A stretch of 64,000 bases of DNA from Photorhabdus khanii NC19 (GTDB taxonomy: Bacteria > Pseudomonadota > Gammaproteobacteria > Enterobacterales > Enterobacteriaceae), in assembly GCF_000517265.1 (NCBI RefSeq), contig NZ_AYSJ01000015.1:296947-360946 (forward strand), given 5' to 3'. Of this stretch, positions 26,216 to 37,200 are shown piece after piece. The notes beneath the pieces are model-generated. The model was not told the origin of the DNA, ran no database searches, and saw only the letters and a program-made list of their open reading frames with translations. The translations under genes and the position numbers were made by a program. Each line of letters opens with the position of its first letter. The stretch's first letter is position 1.

Positions 26216-29200
26216 ATGTCTGAGACATATTTAGTGCACGATAAAAAAGGCCAGGGCGATATTGCTATTATCGGCATGGCCAGCCATTTCCCTGATGCCT
26301 CAAATCTGCATGAGTTCTGGGAAAACATAATGGCTAAAAAAGATTCTTTGACTGATATTACCACCGTGTCAGAGATAGAATATTGGAGCAAAGAGGATTT
26401 TTATGATCCAGATGCGTCGGCTGCGGATAAAACGTATGGTCATAAAGCCGGTTTTGTTCCTGCTATTGATTTTGATCCGGTGGAATTTAAAATTCCGCCG
26501 GCCATTGTTGATTCAATTAGTACCGTACAATTATTTTCATTGTATGTGGCCAAACAGGCAATGCAGGATGCGGGATTAATTGGTCAAAAAAACCAGCGAG
26601 TGAACCGCGATCGCATCGGCGTTATTCTGGGCGGCGGCGGTAACGGCAATACCTTATTCTCGCTGGCAGGCCGTCAGCAAACCCCATACCTGCGTAAAAT
26701 CATGATCAAGTCCGGTTTGCCGGAGGCGGTTGTGGACGAAGTGATCGACCGGGTGCATGATTCATGCCTTGAATGGAATGAGGACTGTTTACCCGGTTTC
26801 CTTGGTAATGTGGCTTGTGGTCGCATCGCCAGCTATTTTGACCTTGGTGGGACGTCCTACATGGTGGATGCCGCCTGTGCGAGCAGCCTGGCGGCGATCA
26901 AAGCTGCTATCGGTGAGCTCAATTCAGGCAGCTGTGATGCTGTGCTGACGGGGGGTGTTAACCTGGAGAATTCAGCGTTCTCTTTCGTATGTTTCAGCAA
27001 AACCCCGGCACTGTCGAAAAGCAACTTGTCGCGCCCTTTCGATCGTGACTCCGATGGCATCATGCTCGGTGATGGTGTTGGCATGCTGGTGCTGAAACGT
27101 CTGGAAGACGCCGAGTTGGATGGTGATAATATCTATGCGGTGATCAAATCGCTCGAGGCATCCAGTGATGGTAAAGCGAAAAGCATTTTTGCCCCCCGTT
27201 ATGAAGGCCAGGTAAAAGCACTCAAGCGTGCTTATGCCCGTGCCGGCCTTACTCCAGCGGACATTCAACTGGTCGAGGCGCATGGCACCGGGACGGCCAC
27301 CGGTGACAATACAGAGCTGAAAAGTCTGCGTATGGTTTTCGATGAGCACAAGGTGGCGGCGAAATCGGTGGCCATAGGCAGCATTAAGTCACAGATTGGT
27401 CATACCCGCAGTGCGGCGGGGGCAGCATCAATGATCAAAGCGACGCTTGCCCTGCATCACAAAGTGTTACCTCCCACGATCAATGTCACTCAGCCTGGCG
27501 AAATGCTGTCCGGGGATAACGGGCCATTCTATGTCAACAGTGAGCCTCGTCCCTGGTTACGACCTCTCAACGCTGCGCCACGCCGCGCTGCTCTCAGTGC
27601 TTTTGGTTTTGGCGGAACAAATTTCCATGCGATCTTGGAAGAGTATGAGCGAGAGCCGCGTGGTGCCTATCGTTTGCATGGACCGGTAGTCACGTTGTTG
27701 TTCAGCGGTGAAAATCCTGAGCAACTGTTGGCTAAGTGTGAGGTGGCGCTGGCGCGTTTTGGCCGCGCGTCGTCTGCCGGGCAGGCATTACGCGAGCATC
27801 TTGCACATCAGGATCTTAACGGGTTGCAACCTCATCAAGCACGTCTGTTGTTTGTTGCTACATCTGGCACACAGGCGGCGGAGATAATGGCGTCGGCAGT
27901 AAAACAGTTGAAGCAAAAGAGTGAAAGTGGCTGGGAACACCCACTGGGAATTTACTACCAGCCCTCGGCCAAAAACTTGGATGGAAAAGTGGTGGCGCTG
28001 TTTCCTGGACAGGGATCGCAGTATGTCAATATGGGCCGTGACATTGCCAATGACTACCCTGAAATGCGCCAGGCGTTGGAGGCCTTGGATGTGCTGGCGG
28101 CCAACGAGCGTGGTCAGGGGCTGTCGCATGTGATTTATCCCACTCCGGTATTTTCCGATGCTGAACGGCAGCAACAAAACGAGCTCCTGACTGATACGGC
28201 CAATGCCCAACCGGCATTGGGGGCTATCAGCGCCGGCTATTTTACGATTTTGAAAGAGAATGGTTTTAACCCAGATTTTGTTGCTGGTCACAGCTATGGT
28301 GAAGTTACCGCTTTATGGGCGGCTGGCGTGCTGTCTGATGCTGATTTTTACCGTGTGTCACTGGCGCGGGGAACGGCTGTAGCGTTTGCCGCCGCTGACC
28401 AGGGAGCAGACTCAGATGCCGGGGCAATGTTGGCGGTGTCTCTAACATCAGAGCAACGTGAAGATGTGCTCAAACTCTATCCGGGGATTACCGTCGCCAA
28501 CGATAACTCTGCTTCGCAGGTGGTGCTGGCCGGAGCCACAAGATTGATTCATCAGCTGCATGATGAACTGAAGGCCAGCCAGATTCACTGCCGCATTTTA
28601 CCCGTGTCGGCCGCGTTCCATACCGAATTTATCCAGCCAGCTTATGCGCCATTTCGCGAACATTTGGCACAAATCAACTTCCAGCCACCTCAGTGCTCAC
28701 TGTTCTCAAGCGCGACGGCGGCACCTTACGGCAAGTCGCCTGCGGACATTGCCAGCCTGCTGGCGGAACAGTTGGTCATGCCAGTGCGTTTTCGTGAAAC
28801 GATCGAAACCCTCTATCAGCATGGTGGCCGCCTGTTTGTCGAAATTGGGCCAAAAGGGGTGTTGAGTAAGCTGGTCGCGGACATCCTCAATGGCAGAGAG
28901 CACAGCATCATCTCGGTCAGTTCCAGTAATAAAGGCGAGGAGAGGTTACAACTGGCGAGGGCCCAGGCCAGGTTACTGGCAGAAGGAGTCAGGTTAAATG
29001 CCCTGGACCGGCATGCCCGTGTACAACCGCCATCGGAGGAAAAAAACAATCGTCTGACGTTCAAGCTCAGTGGCGGTTTTTTCATGTCAGATAAGAATCA
29101 GGAACGGCGTGAACGTGCGATGCGTGACGGCGACACCGCTGTGGTGGAACGGTTCATCACCAACCGTGTACCTGAGGCAGCATCAGTGATCTCCAGGCCG

Positions 29201-32200
29201 GCGTCGGTGGTAAAGACGGGATCGCTAAAGGGTCCTGCTCCATTTATTCAACAAAGCACGCCGGTTGCAATTCAGAAGCGAGGCAACACTATGGGACAGA
29301 ATAATCAATTGAATGAGAACGTGGGTAAGAGCAATTTGGATGAGCTGCTGCAGGCGCAACGGGTCATGAGCCAGCTGCATGAACAGTTCCAAACCAATCA
29401 GAAAGAGTATATCCAACTGCTGGGGCTGTTGTTGAACAAGCAATACACCCTGTTGGAGAAGTTCCAGGATCACCAGAACCTGCCGGCCATGTTGTCTAGC
29501 CTGGGGCAAAGTGTGCAGTTGTTGGATAAAAACCTGGAGCTGTATCACGCCAACCATGAGCGATATTTTGCCACCCAGCAGAGCTTATTCCAGTCGGGGC
29601 AGGCTATGCAGCCGGCAGTTGCCGTTGTAGCGCCTAAGGCTGCTCCTGTCACCGCGCAGGTCCCAACTATGGGAGAAATTGCCGCGCCGCGCCTGACCAT
29701 GCCAGCCACTACTTCTGAGCCGATAGTGAGTCAGCCGGTTGCGCCGACTAAATCCAGCGTGAGCGATCCGGAACTGGAAAAACAAATCAAACATTTTGAG
29801 CAAATTACCGAGGCGAAAATCATTGGCAAATTGGTTGCCATCGTCAGCGACAGAACCGGTTACCCGCAGGATATGATTGATGCGGAAATGGATCTTGAGG
29901 CCGATCTCGGCATTGATTCTATCAAACGTCTGGAAATTTTCGGCGTGATGTTTGATGCCTTTTCCGCAGACACCGGCATTTATCACGATGCGTTGAAGAA
30001 CAAGTATTTGGAAACTTTCGATATCGAAGTACTGAGCAATATCAGTAAGATCTCCGTGTTTTTTAAACAAATGAACGATGAGATTATCGCCGATATCCGT
30101 CGTAAAAATTCGGGCTATGCGCCAAAGGATTCCTTTATTGAAGACAATCCCAGTGAACAGGATAGCGGCCAAGTCCTGCACAACCTAAGAGCGTCAGAAG
30201 ATGTGAGGGCAGAAACACCGCAGCGTACGCTGGGCTTTGTTACCTCAACCGCCTCTGTGTCAAAGGCCGCCAGCGCAAAAAAGTCTTTGGCTGAATCGCA
30301 ACTGAGTGTTACACCTGCGGTTCAGCCTATTCCTGCCGAAGAGGTTGTGCCAGTTGAACCTCGGGTTGCTCGTTATACGGTAATGTTACGATCGTTACCG
30401 ACTCCAGACTGTTACCCGCTGACGTTTGCGTTGTCGCGCCTTTGGTTGGTGGTGGATGAGGGTAAAACAGTCGTCGATGAGGTGGTTAAACAGCTGAAAC
30501 AGCGGGGCCAGCGGGTGGCGGTACTGACTCTGAATGCGGGAATGGCAAAAAATGAAAAGTATGTCAAAACCGCCGGTCACTACGTACTGAACTGCGCTGA
30601 TGAAGCCACATTGGATGCAGCAATCAGTGAAATTGAACAGGAGCAGGGGCCGATCGATGGCGTGATCTACCTTCAAACGCCACGGCAGAGTGTGAAAACG
30701 CTGGCTAAGGTGTTCAGCGCGCAGGGTTATCTCTCGATTGAAACCACGTTCCTGCTGGCCAAGCGTTTGCAGGGCAGTCTGAACCGAGATGAAAACCTTG
30801 CGGGCTACTTCTTTATCGTAGGCCGTGGGGACGGCGCGCTGTCCACATCGAACGACAACGGGCTGGCTGAGGTCGTCGCAAGTGGGGTCAGCGGGTTGAC
30901 CAAATCATTGAAGATTGAGTGGAAAAACGTATTCTGCCGTACTCTCGACATCGACGCCCAAGTGAAACCGCGTGATGTTGCCCTGATCCTGATCGAAGAG
31001 TTGCAGGATAGCTGTACCGATCTGACCGAAGTTGGCCGTGGTGTGAATGGCGAGCGCATGACGCTGGCGCTTGCAGTGAAGGAACCTGTTGATGCACCGC
31101 TCCAGGTCAGTCGTGAGGACGTTTTTGTGGTGACCGGCGGGGGACGTGGCATCACGGCCCAATGTATCATCGAGATGGCGAAACTCAGCCAGGCACGCTT
31201 TGTCCTGCTGGGAAGAACCGAGTTGGACGCGCCTTTGCCGACATGGGCACAGGGTACCACCACGCTCAATGAGCGCAAGGCTGCGGCGATCGCCTATCTG
31301 CAATCCCAACAGGTCCAGCCAACGCCGGTGAAAATTGATGCCATGTTGAGTGGGATGTTATATGCCGATGAGATTAACCAAACCTTGCAAGAGATCAGGC
31401 AGGTTGGGGGAGATGCCTGTTACCTGCACTGCGATATTACCGATGTACAGCAGGTTGCGGCGGCGGTTGCCGCAGCACAGCAGGCATTTGGACCAGTGAC
31501 GGGTATCATTCACGGTGCTGGCAACCTGGCGGACAAGCGTATTGAGAAGAAAACGCTGGATGATTTACGCTCAGTGTTTGACGTTAAGGTCAAAGGGTTG
31601 GAAAACCTGTGCCAGGTCGTGGATATTGCTAGTTTGCGCCATGTAATGCTGTTCTCATCCGTTGTCGGTTATTTCGGCAATGCCGGGCAAGCCGATTATG
31701 CGATGGCCAATGAAACCCTGAGTAAATTTGCTTACCTACCACTGAAAGGTGACAGTCGTCTGGTCGTCCGTGCCATCAACTGGGGGCCGTGGGACGGAGG
31801 CATGGTCAACGACACATTAAAACGTACCTATAGTGCCCGCAACATGGTGATCATTCCTGGCAATGTGGGAACACGCTATTTCGTACAGGAATTTACTGAT
31901 ACTGAATCTAAGCAGGTAATTGTTGGTGGTGAAAACTACAAGGCCACGCGTCAGGTGAAATCGCTGCCGGATGAGGAGCAAGTTAAGCGTTTGTTGACGC
32001 TGGAAGCCAATCCGTTCCTGCACCACTATGTCATCTGCGACAACCCGGTATTGCCGGCCACTGCCGCTATTGGCTGGATGACGCGCATTTGTGAAGAGCG
32101 TTTTCCGGGCTACCAGCTTCAGGACGTGGTGGATTTCAGCGTATTGCAGGGGATTGTGTTTGATGGTACCCAGCCTGGCGACTACACCGCGGTGTTGACG

Positions 32201-32854
32201 CCCAACTGCGGCTATGTGCGAGGGGATGAGCGGCTGGCGGTAGATATTTCTATCACCAGTCAGCAGGGAAAAAGCACGGTTGAACACTATCAGTCCACGC
32301 TATTCCTCACCACTCAACGCCGGGCAGCGGCCTGCGAAGAACTGCATACCGATTTGCACACTCAGATTGCCCTGGCTCATCCTTTGTATGGCGATATGCG
32401 TCAGGGCAGAATGTTGTTCCACGGCAACATATTTCAGGGAATACGCAAGGTTATCCATATTGATGATCAATACCTGATATTGAAATGCCGACTGGATGAC
32501 GTAGCGCCTGAATTACAGGGACAGTTCCCGGTCAATTCTTTCAACCTGTTTATTTATGATGTCGCTTTGCAACTGCCCTTATTCTGGCTGATGCAGCGCT
32601 TGGATAAAGCAGGCCTGCCATGCGCAATTGGGAAAATTGAACAATATGCTACCTTGGCATTTGGTGAAGAATTCTATGCTGCTATGCGAATTAATACCAA
32701 AACCGCCTTGGCGCTGGTTGTTGATATTACCTTGCATGACTTAATGGGGAATATTTACGGTCGTTTGCATAATGTCAAATTTACCGTCTCGGCTGCGTTG
32801 AGGGAATTATTCACCCAAGCCGACTCGAAACAGGTGGAAAAAAACACAAGGTAA
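26216..32854 (+). CDS. fclC: PfaA-like synthase, KS-AT-ACP-KR-DH (fabclavine FclC / zeamine type)
   Basis: A 2212-residue multidomain synthase. The ketosynthase (about 10-450) has the Cys-His-His triad at C221 (DAACASS), H356 (EAHGTGT) and H396 (IGHTRSA). The acyltransferase (about 585-900) starts FPGQGSQY and has its serine at S693 (GHSYGE). A helical linker spans about 1025-1125. There is a single ACP, with the phosphopantetheine serine at S1235 (LGIDSIKR). The ketoreductase has VTGGGRGI near 1638 and Tyr1828 (YAMAN). A hot-dog dehydratase-like C-terminus has HH near 1936 and VLPATAAIGW. PUFA PfaA proteins normally carry several ACPs, so one ACP points to the polyamine-type branch. The start at 26216 was chosen because GTGAGGAG lies just upstream; an upstream ATG at 26150 lacks support. 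The gene symbol is by resemblance. Confidence 0.85.
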   Translation: MSETYLVHDKKGQGDIAIIGMASHFPDASNLHEFWENIMAKKDSLTDITTVSEIEYWSKEDFYDPDASAADKTYGHKAGFVPAIDFDPVEFKIPPAIVDSISTVQLFSLYVAKQAMQDAGLIGQKNQRVNRDRIGVILGGGGNGNTLFSLAGRQQTPYLRKIMIKSGLPEAVVDEVIDRVHDSCLEWNEDCLPGFLGNVACGRIASYFDLGGTSYMVDAACASSLAAIKAAIGELNSGSCDAVLTGGVNLENSAFSFVCFSKTPALSKSNLSRPFDRDSDGIMLGDGVGMLVLKRLEDAELDGDNIYAVIKSLEASSDGKAKSIFAPRYEGQVKALKRAYARAGLTPADIQLVEAHGTGTATGDNTELKSLRMVFDEHKVAAKSVAIGSIKSQIGHTRSAAGAASMIKATLALHHKVLPPTINVTQPGEMLSGDNGPFYVNSEPRPWLRPLNAAPRRAALSAFGFGGTNFHAILEEYEREPRGAYRLHGPVVTLLFSGENPEQLLAKCEVALARFGRASSAGQALREHLAHQDLNGLQPHQARLLFVATSGTQAAEIMASAVKQLKQKSESGWEHPLGIYYQPSAKNLDGKVVALFPGQGSQYVNMGRDIANDYPEMRQALEALDVLAANERGQGLSHVIYPTPVFSDAERQQQNELLTDTANAQPALGAISAGYFTILKENGFNPDFVAGHSYGEVTALWAAGVLSDADFYRVSLARGTAVAFAAADQGADSDAGAMLAVSLTSEQREDVLKLYPGITVANDNSASQVVLAGATRLIHQLHDELKASQIHCRILPVSAAFHTEFIQPAYAPFREHLAQINFQPPQCSLFSSATAAPYGKSPADIASLLAEQLVMPVRFRETIETLYQHGGRLFVEIGPKGVLSKLVADILNGREHSIISVSSSNKGEERLQLARAQARLLAEGVRLNALDRHARVQPPSEEKNNRLTFKLSGGFFMSDKNQERRERAMRDGDTAVVERFITNRVPEAASVISRPASVVKTGSLKGPAPFIQQSTPVAIQKRGNTMGQNNQLNENVGKSNLDELLQAQRVMSQLHEQFQTNQKEYIQLLGLLLNKQYTLLEKFQDHQNLPAMLSSLGQSVQLLDKNLELYHANHERYFATQQSLFQSGQAMQPAVAVVAPKAAPVTAQVPTMGEIAAPRLTMPATTSEPIVSQPVAPTKSSVSDPELEKQIKHFEQITEAKIIGKLVAIVSDRTGYPQDMIDAEMDLEADLGIDSIKRLEIFGVMFDAFSADTGIYHDALKNKYLETFDIEVLSNISKISVFFKQMNDEIIADIRRKNSGYAPKDSFIEDNPSEQDSGQVLHNLRASEDVRAETPQRTLGFVTSTASVSKAASAKKSLAESQLSVTPAVQPIPAEEVVPVEPRVARYTVMLRSLPTPDCYPLTFALSRLWLVVDEGKTVVDEVVKQLKQRGQRVAVLTLNAGMAKNEKYVKTAGHYVLNCADEATLDAAISEIEQEQGPIDGVIYLQTPRQSVKTLAKVFSAQGYLSIETTFLLAKRLQGSLNRDENLAGYFFIVGRGDGALSTSNDNGLAEVVASGVSGLTKSLKIEWKNVFCRTLDIDAQVKPRDVALILIEELQDSCTDLTEVGRGVNGERMTLALAVKEPVDAPLQVSREDVFVVTGGGRGITAQCIIEMAKLSQARFVLLGRTELDAPLPTWAQGTTTLNERKAAAIAYLQSQQVQPTPVKIDAMLSGMLYADEINQTLQEIRQVGGDACYLHCDITDVQQVAAAVAAAQQAFGPVTGIIHGAGNLADKRIEKKTLDDLRSVFDVKVKGLENLCQVVDIASLRHVMLFSSVVGYFGNAGQADYAMANETLSKFAYLPLKGDSRLVVRAINWGPWDGGMVNDTLKRTYSARNMVIIPGNVGTRYFVQEFTDTESKQVIVGGENYKATRQVKSLPDEEQVKRLLTLEANPFLHHYVICDNPVLPATAAIGWMTRICEERFPGYQLQDVVDFSVLQGIVFDGTQPGDYTAVLTPNCGYVRGDERLAVDISITSQQGKSTVEHYQSTLFLTTQRRAAACEELHTDLHTQIALAHPLYGDMRQGRMLFHGNIFQGIRKVIHIDDQYLILKCRLDDVAPELQGQFPVNSFNLFIYDVALQLPLFWLMQRLDKAGLPCAIGKIEQYATLAFGEEFYAAMRINTKTALALVVDITLHDLMGNIYGRLHNVKFTVSAALRELFTQADSKQVEKNTR

Positions 32855-32925
32855 TCTTTCCGGATAAAACAAAATCAGTTTGATATGTACCTGGGGGCAG
32901 TCGTAGCGCTCAGGAGAATCTTGTC

Positions 32926-35900
32926 ATGCTTAGGAGTTACTCTGTCATGGAAAATATTGCGATTGTGGGGCTGGGCTGTCTGTTTCCTGAGGCAGATACC
33001 ATTGAAAAGTACTGGGCAAACCTTTGCCTGAAAAATGATAGTACAACCCCGTTATCTGCTAAGGAAGTCGGTGTTGATCCTGCATTTTATTATCATCCGG
33101 TTTCAGGCACAGTTGATAAAATAAGCTATAACCGAAATGGACATGTTCGCGATTTTCACTTTGACGCGAAAGGTTATGCACTGCCTGAGAATGAAATACT
33201 GACTTTGGATAATTTGTTTAAATGGACGATTTATACGGCGGCAGAGGCGCTGAATGATAGTGGATACCGTGATAAACAGGCCGTGTTAAAAAAGACGGGG
33301 TTGTTAATTGGTAATATAGGTATGCCGACGCATAGTGGCAAGCGTTTGATGAGCCCGTTTTACCATCGTTTATTAACGCCATATATCCAGCAATTAATTG
33401 GACGACCAGATTTCAGCTTCGATCGATTCTGGCCGGAAGAGGTGCATTCAGATCTTAACCTGATAACGGGTGGGCATAATGCCACCATCGCTGCCCAGGC
33501 ATTGGGCTTGCAGGGGCCGAGTTATGCCCTGGATGCCGCTTGTTCATCGGCGCTTTACGCAATAAAAATGGCTGCAGATTACCTTGCTTGCGGCAAGGCA
33601 GAGATGATGCTGGTCGGCGCTGTTTGCCATGCCGATCATATCTACATTAACCAAGGGTTTAATATCTTGCGGGCCTTCCCGGATGGTGGTGCCTCGGTGC
33701 CCTTTGAACGCACCTCCGAAGGGTTGAAAGCGGGTGAGGGAGTTGGCATTGTGGCGATCAAACGTTATGCCGATGCCATTCGTGATAATGACAAAATTTA
33801 TGGCGTAATTGAATCGATCGGTTTATCCAACGACGCTGGGGTTAAGCACATTCTGGTGCCAGACGTCAACGGACAGCGCTTGGCGCTGGAGCGCGCCTAC
33901 CGCAACAGCAGCCCCGAGATAGACTATCTCGAATGCCATGCCACCGGTACCCCGGTGGGTGATCAAATCGAATTGGCGACGGTTGAAGCTTTCTTTGATT
34001 GTGCGAAAAAGAGGCCACTACTGGGGGCTAACAAGGCCAACAATGGTCACATGCTGACGGCGTCTGGTATGGGCAGCTTGTTGAAGGTGATCCTGTCCAT
34101 GCAGCACGATCTGATTCCTGCGACCCTTGGTGTGCAGCAACTGGTGACCACGCCGGCTGGTCAGCTTGGTCTGGAACACGTGGTTCGTAGTACCCAGCCG
34201 TGGCCTGCCAATGGCCGGCCAAAGCGTGCCGGAATTAATGCATTCGGTTTCGGCGGTGTCAATGCCCATATGGTAATCAGTGAGGATCATCCACGGTTGC
34301 GTGCCACGCAAAGCGAATCCTGGAGCCCACTGGTGATCGCGCCTCTGGCGCTGGTGGGTATTGGCGTACACTTGGCGCAGACGGAGGATACCGATACCCT
34401 GGACCAGGCGGTGCAACAAGGGATACAGCATTTATATACGCTGCCGCCAACGCGCTGGATGGGCATTGAACAACGTGCTGATGTGTTGGCGATGCGTGGG
34501 GTAGAGCAACCGCCGCCAGGTTCCTACATTGAGAAATTTGAGTTCGACTGCAAACGTTTCAAACTGCCACCGAACGTAGTCGGCCCGTATCTGCTTTCCC
34601 ATCTATTTTTATTGCCGGTGGCCGAGCGTGCCTTCATCGACGCAGGTTATGCGTTGGACGGCAGTAAACGCAACATTGCCGTGATTGTAGCCGGAGGGGT
34701 GGACTATGGCTGCTTACGTAACCAGGCACGCAATGAAATCAGCTGGCAATTGGCGCAGAGTCTGTGCAGTCACGGCATCGAACTGCCTGACACCGATGTG
34801 CAGGCGTTACAAACCATCCTGAAGGATAGCTTGTGCCCGACCCCGTACCCGGAGGGCATTACCGGTGGGATTGGTAACGTGGTGGCGAGTCGGCTTGCCG
34901 CTCACTTGCACCTGAATGGCCCGGTATTCTCGTTGTACAGTGAAGAGAGTGCACCGTTCAAAGCCTTTGAACTGGCACAGTTCATGCTCGCCCGCCAACA
35001 GGTTGATGCCGTGATTGTTGCCAGTTGTAGTTTTGCCGGCGGGGTAGAAAACGTCTTGTGGGACCATCAGTCGTGTCAGGCGAATCAGGCGGTGGGTGAT
35101 GGTGGTGGTGTCGTGGTGCTGCGGCGCGAACAGGATGCTCTGCGCGAGACCATTCCCATTTATGCGGTGGTTGAAGGCTTGGCGATCGGCCATGCGGCGG
35201 ATCGCCAACTGGCGTTCAGCGCCGATGAAGAGGAGATGGTTACGGCGATGACGCAGGGGCTGGCGGCAGCGGGTTGCACTGAGGAACAGATAGACTACCT
35301 TGAGATTTACGCTGGTGGGCGGCCTGATGAGATTGCCACCGAGCTGGCCGCATTGGGCCGGGTGTATGCTTCGCCACAGCGCCAGGCACCGCTGACCCTT
35401 GGTACATTGAAGGCGCACTATGGTCATCTGTCGGCAGCCAATGGCTTGCTGGGAATTATCAAAGCGGCGTTGCAACTTACCCAGCGCTATCTGCCGGCGT
35501 TGCCCGATTATGCACAATCCACTCAGTTGACCTACAGCGCCGGAAATAATTTTTCTCTGCCGAGACAAACGCAGTTCTGGCCGCAACCGGCACAGGGGCT
35601 GCGGCGTGCGGCAATCAACCATATCGGTATCGACCGCGCCTACAGTCATATGATCCTGCGCGAATCGCAGGATGGGCCGCGTGCCCGGCCTGCAAAAGCC
35701 ACGGTACCGGCTGCGGGGGAGTTTAAGGTCACGGTCTATACCGCCAGGGAGAAAATGCTGGCCGATTTCATCATCAACGAGGCTAATCTGGCATATTTCT
35801 CGGGGGCGGTGAACATCGCGACCAACCTTGATACCCAGGTGACTCCTGCGGCTACTGCGCTCAAGTACCTGGTGCGCAATGCACAAACTCAACTACAGTA

Positions 35901-37200
35901 TCTGCGCCTTGAGCAGTCCTATTATCAGTTGCTCAATCACATCCTCAGTGAGCATTCCTCAGCAGCTGCTAGTGCGCCGCTGTTCGATGAAAGCCAGATT
36001 ATTGAGCTGACTGACGGTTTGGTTGCGAATGTGCTGGGGGCAGAGTATACCAAGGTGGACTGTTATCCGGTACGCACTCGCATGCCGTCCCCGCCGTACC
36101 TGTTTGTCTCGCGTATTACCGCGCTGTCAGCGGTTAAGGATCGACTTGAGCCTTGCTACATTGAGTGGGAGTACGACATTCCTGTTGATGCCTGGTATGT
36201 GGTGGATGGCAAGGCTCCGGTTTTTATCGTCCTGGAATCCTCCCACGCGCTGATAGTAGCCTTCACTGTCATCGGCTGCGACCACCTGTTCAAAGGGCTA
36301 TTGGGCTACCGCGCGGTAGACAGTCAGACCACGGTGTACAGCGAGATGCCAAAGGCGGGTGAGGTGCTGCGTGGCCGGGTCGATATCAACTCCTGCGTGC
36401 GCGCTGGAGGGATGGTCTTGATTGCCTATGAATACTACTGCTACGTCGGTGAGCGACTGGTGTTAAAACAGACAGGTAATTCCGGCTTCTTCACCATGCG
36501 CGAGATCGCCAAAGTCAGGCAGATAGATACCGCGCCGTATTTTGCCGCCGCAAAACTGGCCCAACCCTTCACTCCGCCACTGCGCTGCCTGCGTCAACGC
36601 TTTGACGAACAGCATATCAGTGCCCTGATGCAAGGGGACATCGCCGCCTGTTTTGGTCCGCAGTATGCCCATGAAGGTGCCGTCAAATTTTCTGCTCCAC
36701 ATTCACGCATGCTTAGTCGGGTGCTGAATGTTGATTTGTCCGGCGGTGCTTTTGGCTTGGGGGAGGTGATCGGTGAGGTGGATATTGATCCCGAACACTG
36801 GGTATTCAAAGTGCATTTCAAAAACGATCCGGTCATGCCGGGAACGTTATTGGTTGAGGGCTGCGAACAGTTGGTAAAGTTCTACCTGTATTATCTTGGG
36901 CTGAACTCGCAAAGCGATTTGGTCTCCCACACGCTGTACAACCTTCAGTGCAGCGCCAAATTCCGCAGTGAAGTGAAGTGCGAACGTGACGTGTTGCGTT
37001 ATCGCCTGACCTGTAAATCGATCGATGCTCAGTACCAGGATGATAGCACTACTTTGACGGCTATCTCGCTGATCTTCATCGCTGAAATCATCTATCGCGG
37101 CAACGTCATTGGTCTGTGTGATAACCTGGGTACAGGCTTTACCCGGCGCCTGCCTCTGCCTTCTACTGCCTCTGCGGCGCTGTTGACACAGGGAGCATGA
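32926..37200 (+). CDS. fclD: PfaC-like synthase, KS-CLF-DH (fabclavine FclD type)
   Basis: A 1424-residue protein. The first ketosynthase has a complete triad: C206 (DAACSSAL), H338 (ECHATGT) and H375 (NNGHMLT). The second ketosynthase-like half (about 470-920) has EIYAGGRPDE in place of the EAHGTGT motif, so it is a chain-length factor. The C-terminus (about 1070-1400) has two FabA-like dehydratase regions; the second shows H1297 in KVHFKNDPVMPGT, while the first (GCDHLFKGLLGY) may be weaker. PfaC of PUFA synthases has the same order. The start may be 32926 or 32947 (MENIAIVG), since AGGAG precedes each. It lies 71 bases after the first synthase gene and overlaps the next by four bases, so the three form one operon. 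Confidence 0.85.
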   Translation: MLRSYSVMENIAIVGLGCLFPEADTIEKYWANLCLKNDSTTPLSAKEVGVDPAFYYHPVSGTVDKISYNRNGHVRDFHFDAKGYALPENEILTLDNLFKWTIYTAAEALNDSGYRDKQAVLKKTGLLIGNIGMPTHSGKRLMSPFYHRLLTPYIQQLIGRPDFSFDRFWPEEVHSDLNLITGGHNATIAAQALGLQGPSYALDAACSSALYAIKMAADYLACGKAEMMLVGAVCHADHIYINQGFNILRAFPDGGASVPFERTSEGLKAGEGVGIVAIKRYADAIRDNDKIYGVIESIGLSNDAGVKHILVPDVNGQRLALERAYRNSSPEIDYLECHATGTPVGDQIELATVEAFFDCAKKRPLLGANKANNGHMLTASGMGSLLKVILSMQHDLIPATLGVQQLVTTPAGQLGLEHVVRSTQPWPANGRPKRAGINAFGFGGVNAHMVISEDHPRLRATQSESWSPLVIAPLALVGIGVHLAQTEDTDTLDQAVQQGIQHLYTLPPTRWMGIEQRADVLAMRGVEQPPPGSYIEKFEFDCKRFKLPPNVVGPYLLSHLFLLPVAERAFIDAGYALDGSKRNIAVIVAGGVDYGCLRNQARNEISWQLAQSLCSHGIELPDTDVQALQTILKDSLCPTPYPEGITGGIGNVVASRLAAHLHLNGPVFSLYSEESAPFKAFELAQFMLARQQVDAVIVASCSFAGGVENVLWDHQSCQANQAVGDGGGVVVLRREQDALRETIPIYAVVEGLAIGHAADRQLAFSADEEEMVTAMTQGLAAAGCTEEQIDYLEIYAGGRPDEIATELAALGRVYASPQRQAPLTLGTLKAHYGHLSAANGLLGIIKAALQLTQRYLPALPDYAQSTQLTYSAGNNFSLPRQTQFWPQPAQGLRRAAINHIGIDRAYSHMILRESQDGPRARPAKATVPAAGEFKVTVYTAREKMLADFIINEANLAYFSGAVNIATNLDTQVTPAATALKYLVRNAQTQLQYLRLEQSYYQLLNHILSEHSSAAASAPLFDESQIIELTDGLVANVLGAEYTKVDCYPVRTRMPSPPYLFVSRITALSAVKDRLEPCYIEWEYDIPVDAWYVVDGKAPVFIVLESSHALIVAFTVIGCDHLFKGLLGYRAVDSQTTVYSEMPKAGEVLRGRVDINSCVRAGGMVLIAYEYYCYVGERLVLKQTGNSGFFTMREIAKVRQIDTAPYFAAAKLAQPFTPPLRCLRQRFDEQHISALMQGDIAACFGPQYAHEGAVKFSAPHSRMLSRVLNVDLSGGAFGLGEVIGEVDIDPEHWVFKVHFKNDPVMPGTLLVEGCEQLVKFYLYYLGLNSQSDLVSHTLYNLQCSAKFRSEVKCERDVLRYRLTCKSIDAQYQDDSTTLTAISLIFIAEIIYRGNVIGLCDNLGTGFTRRLPLPSTASAALLTQGA

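Noticed and set aside
30905-31309. 134-codon minus-strand frame and its neighbours within the first synthase gene
   Set aside because: Antisense shadow of the ketoreductase region; no independent signals.
34807-35892. 361-codon open frame on the minus strand
   Set aside because: It lies antisense inside the KS-CLF-DH gene, in G+C-rich DNA where long antisense frames are common. The product is rich in Arg, His and Gln with no recognisable family.
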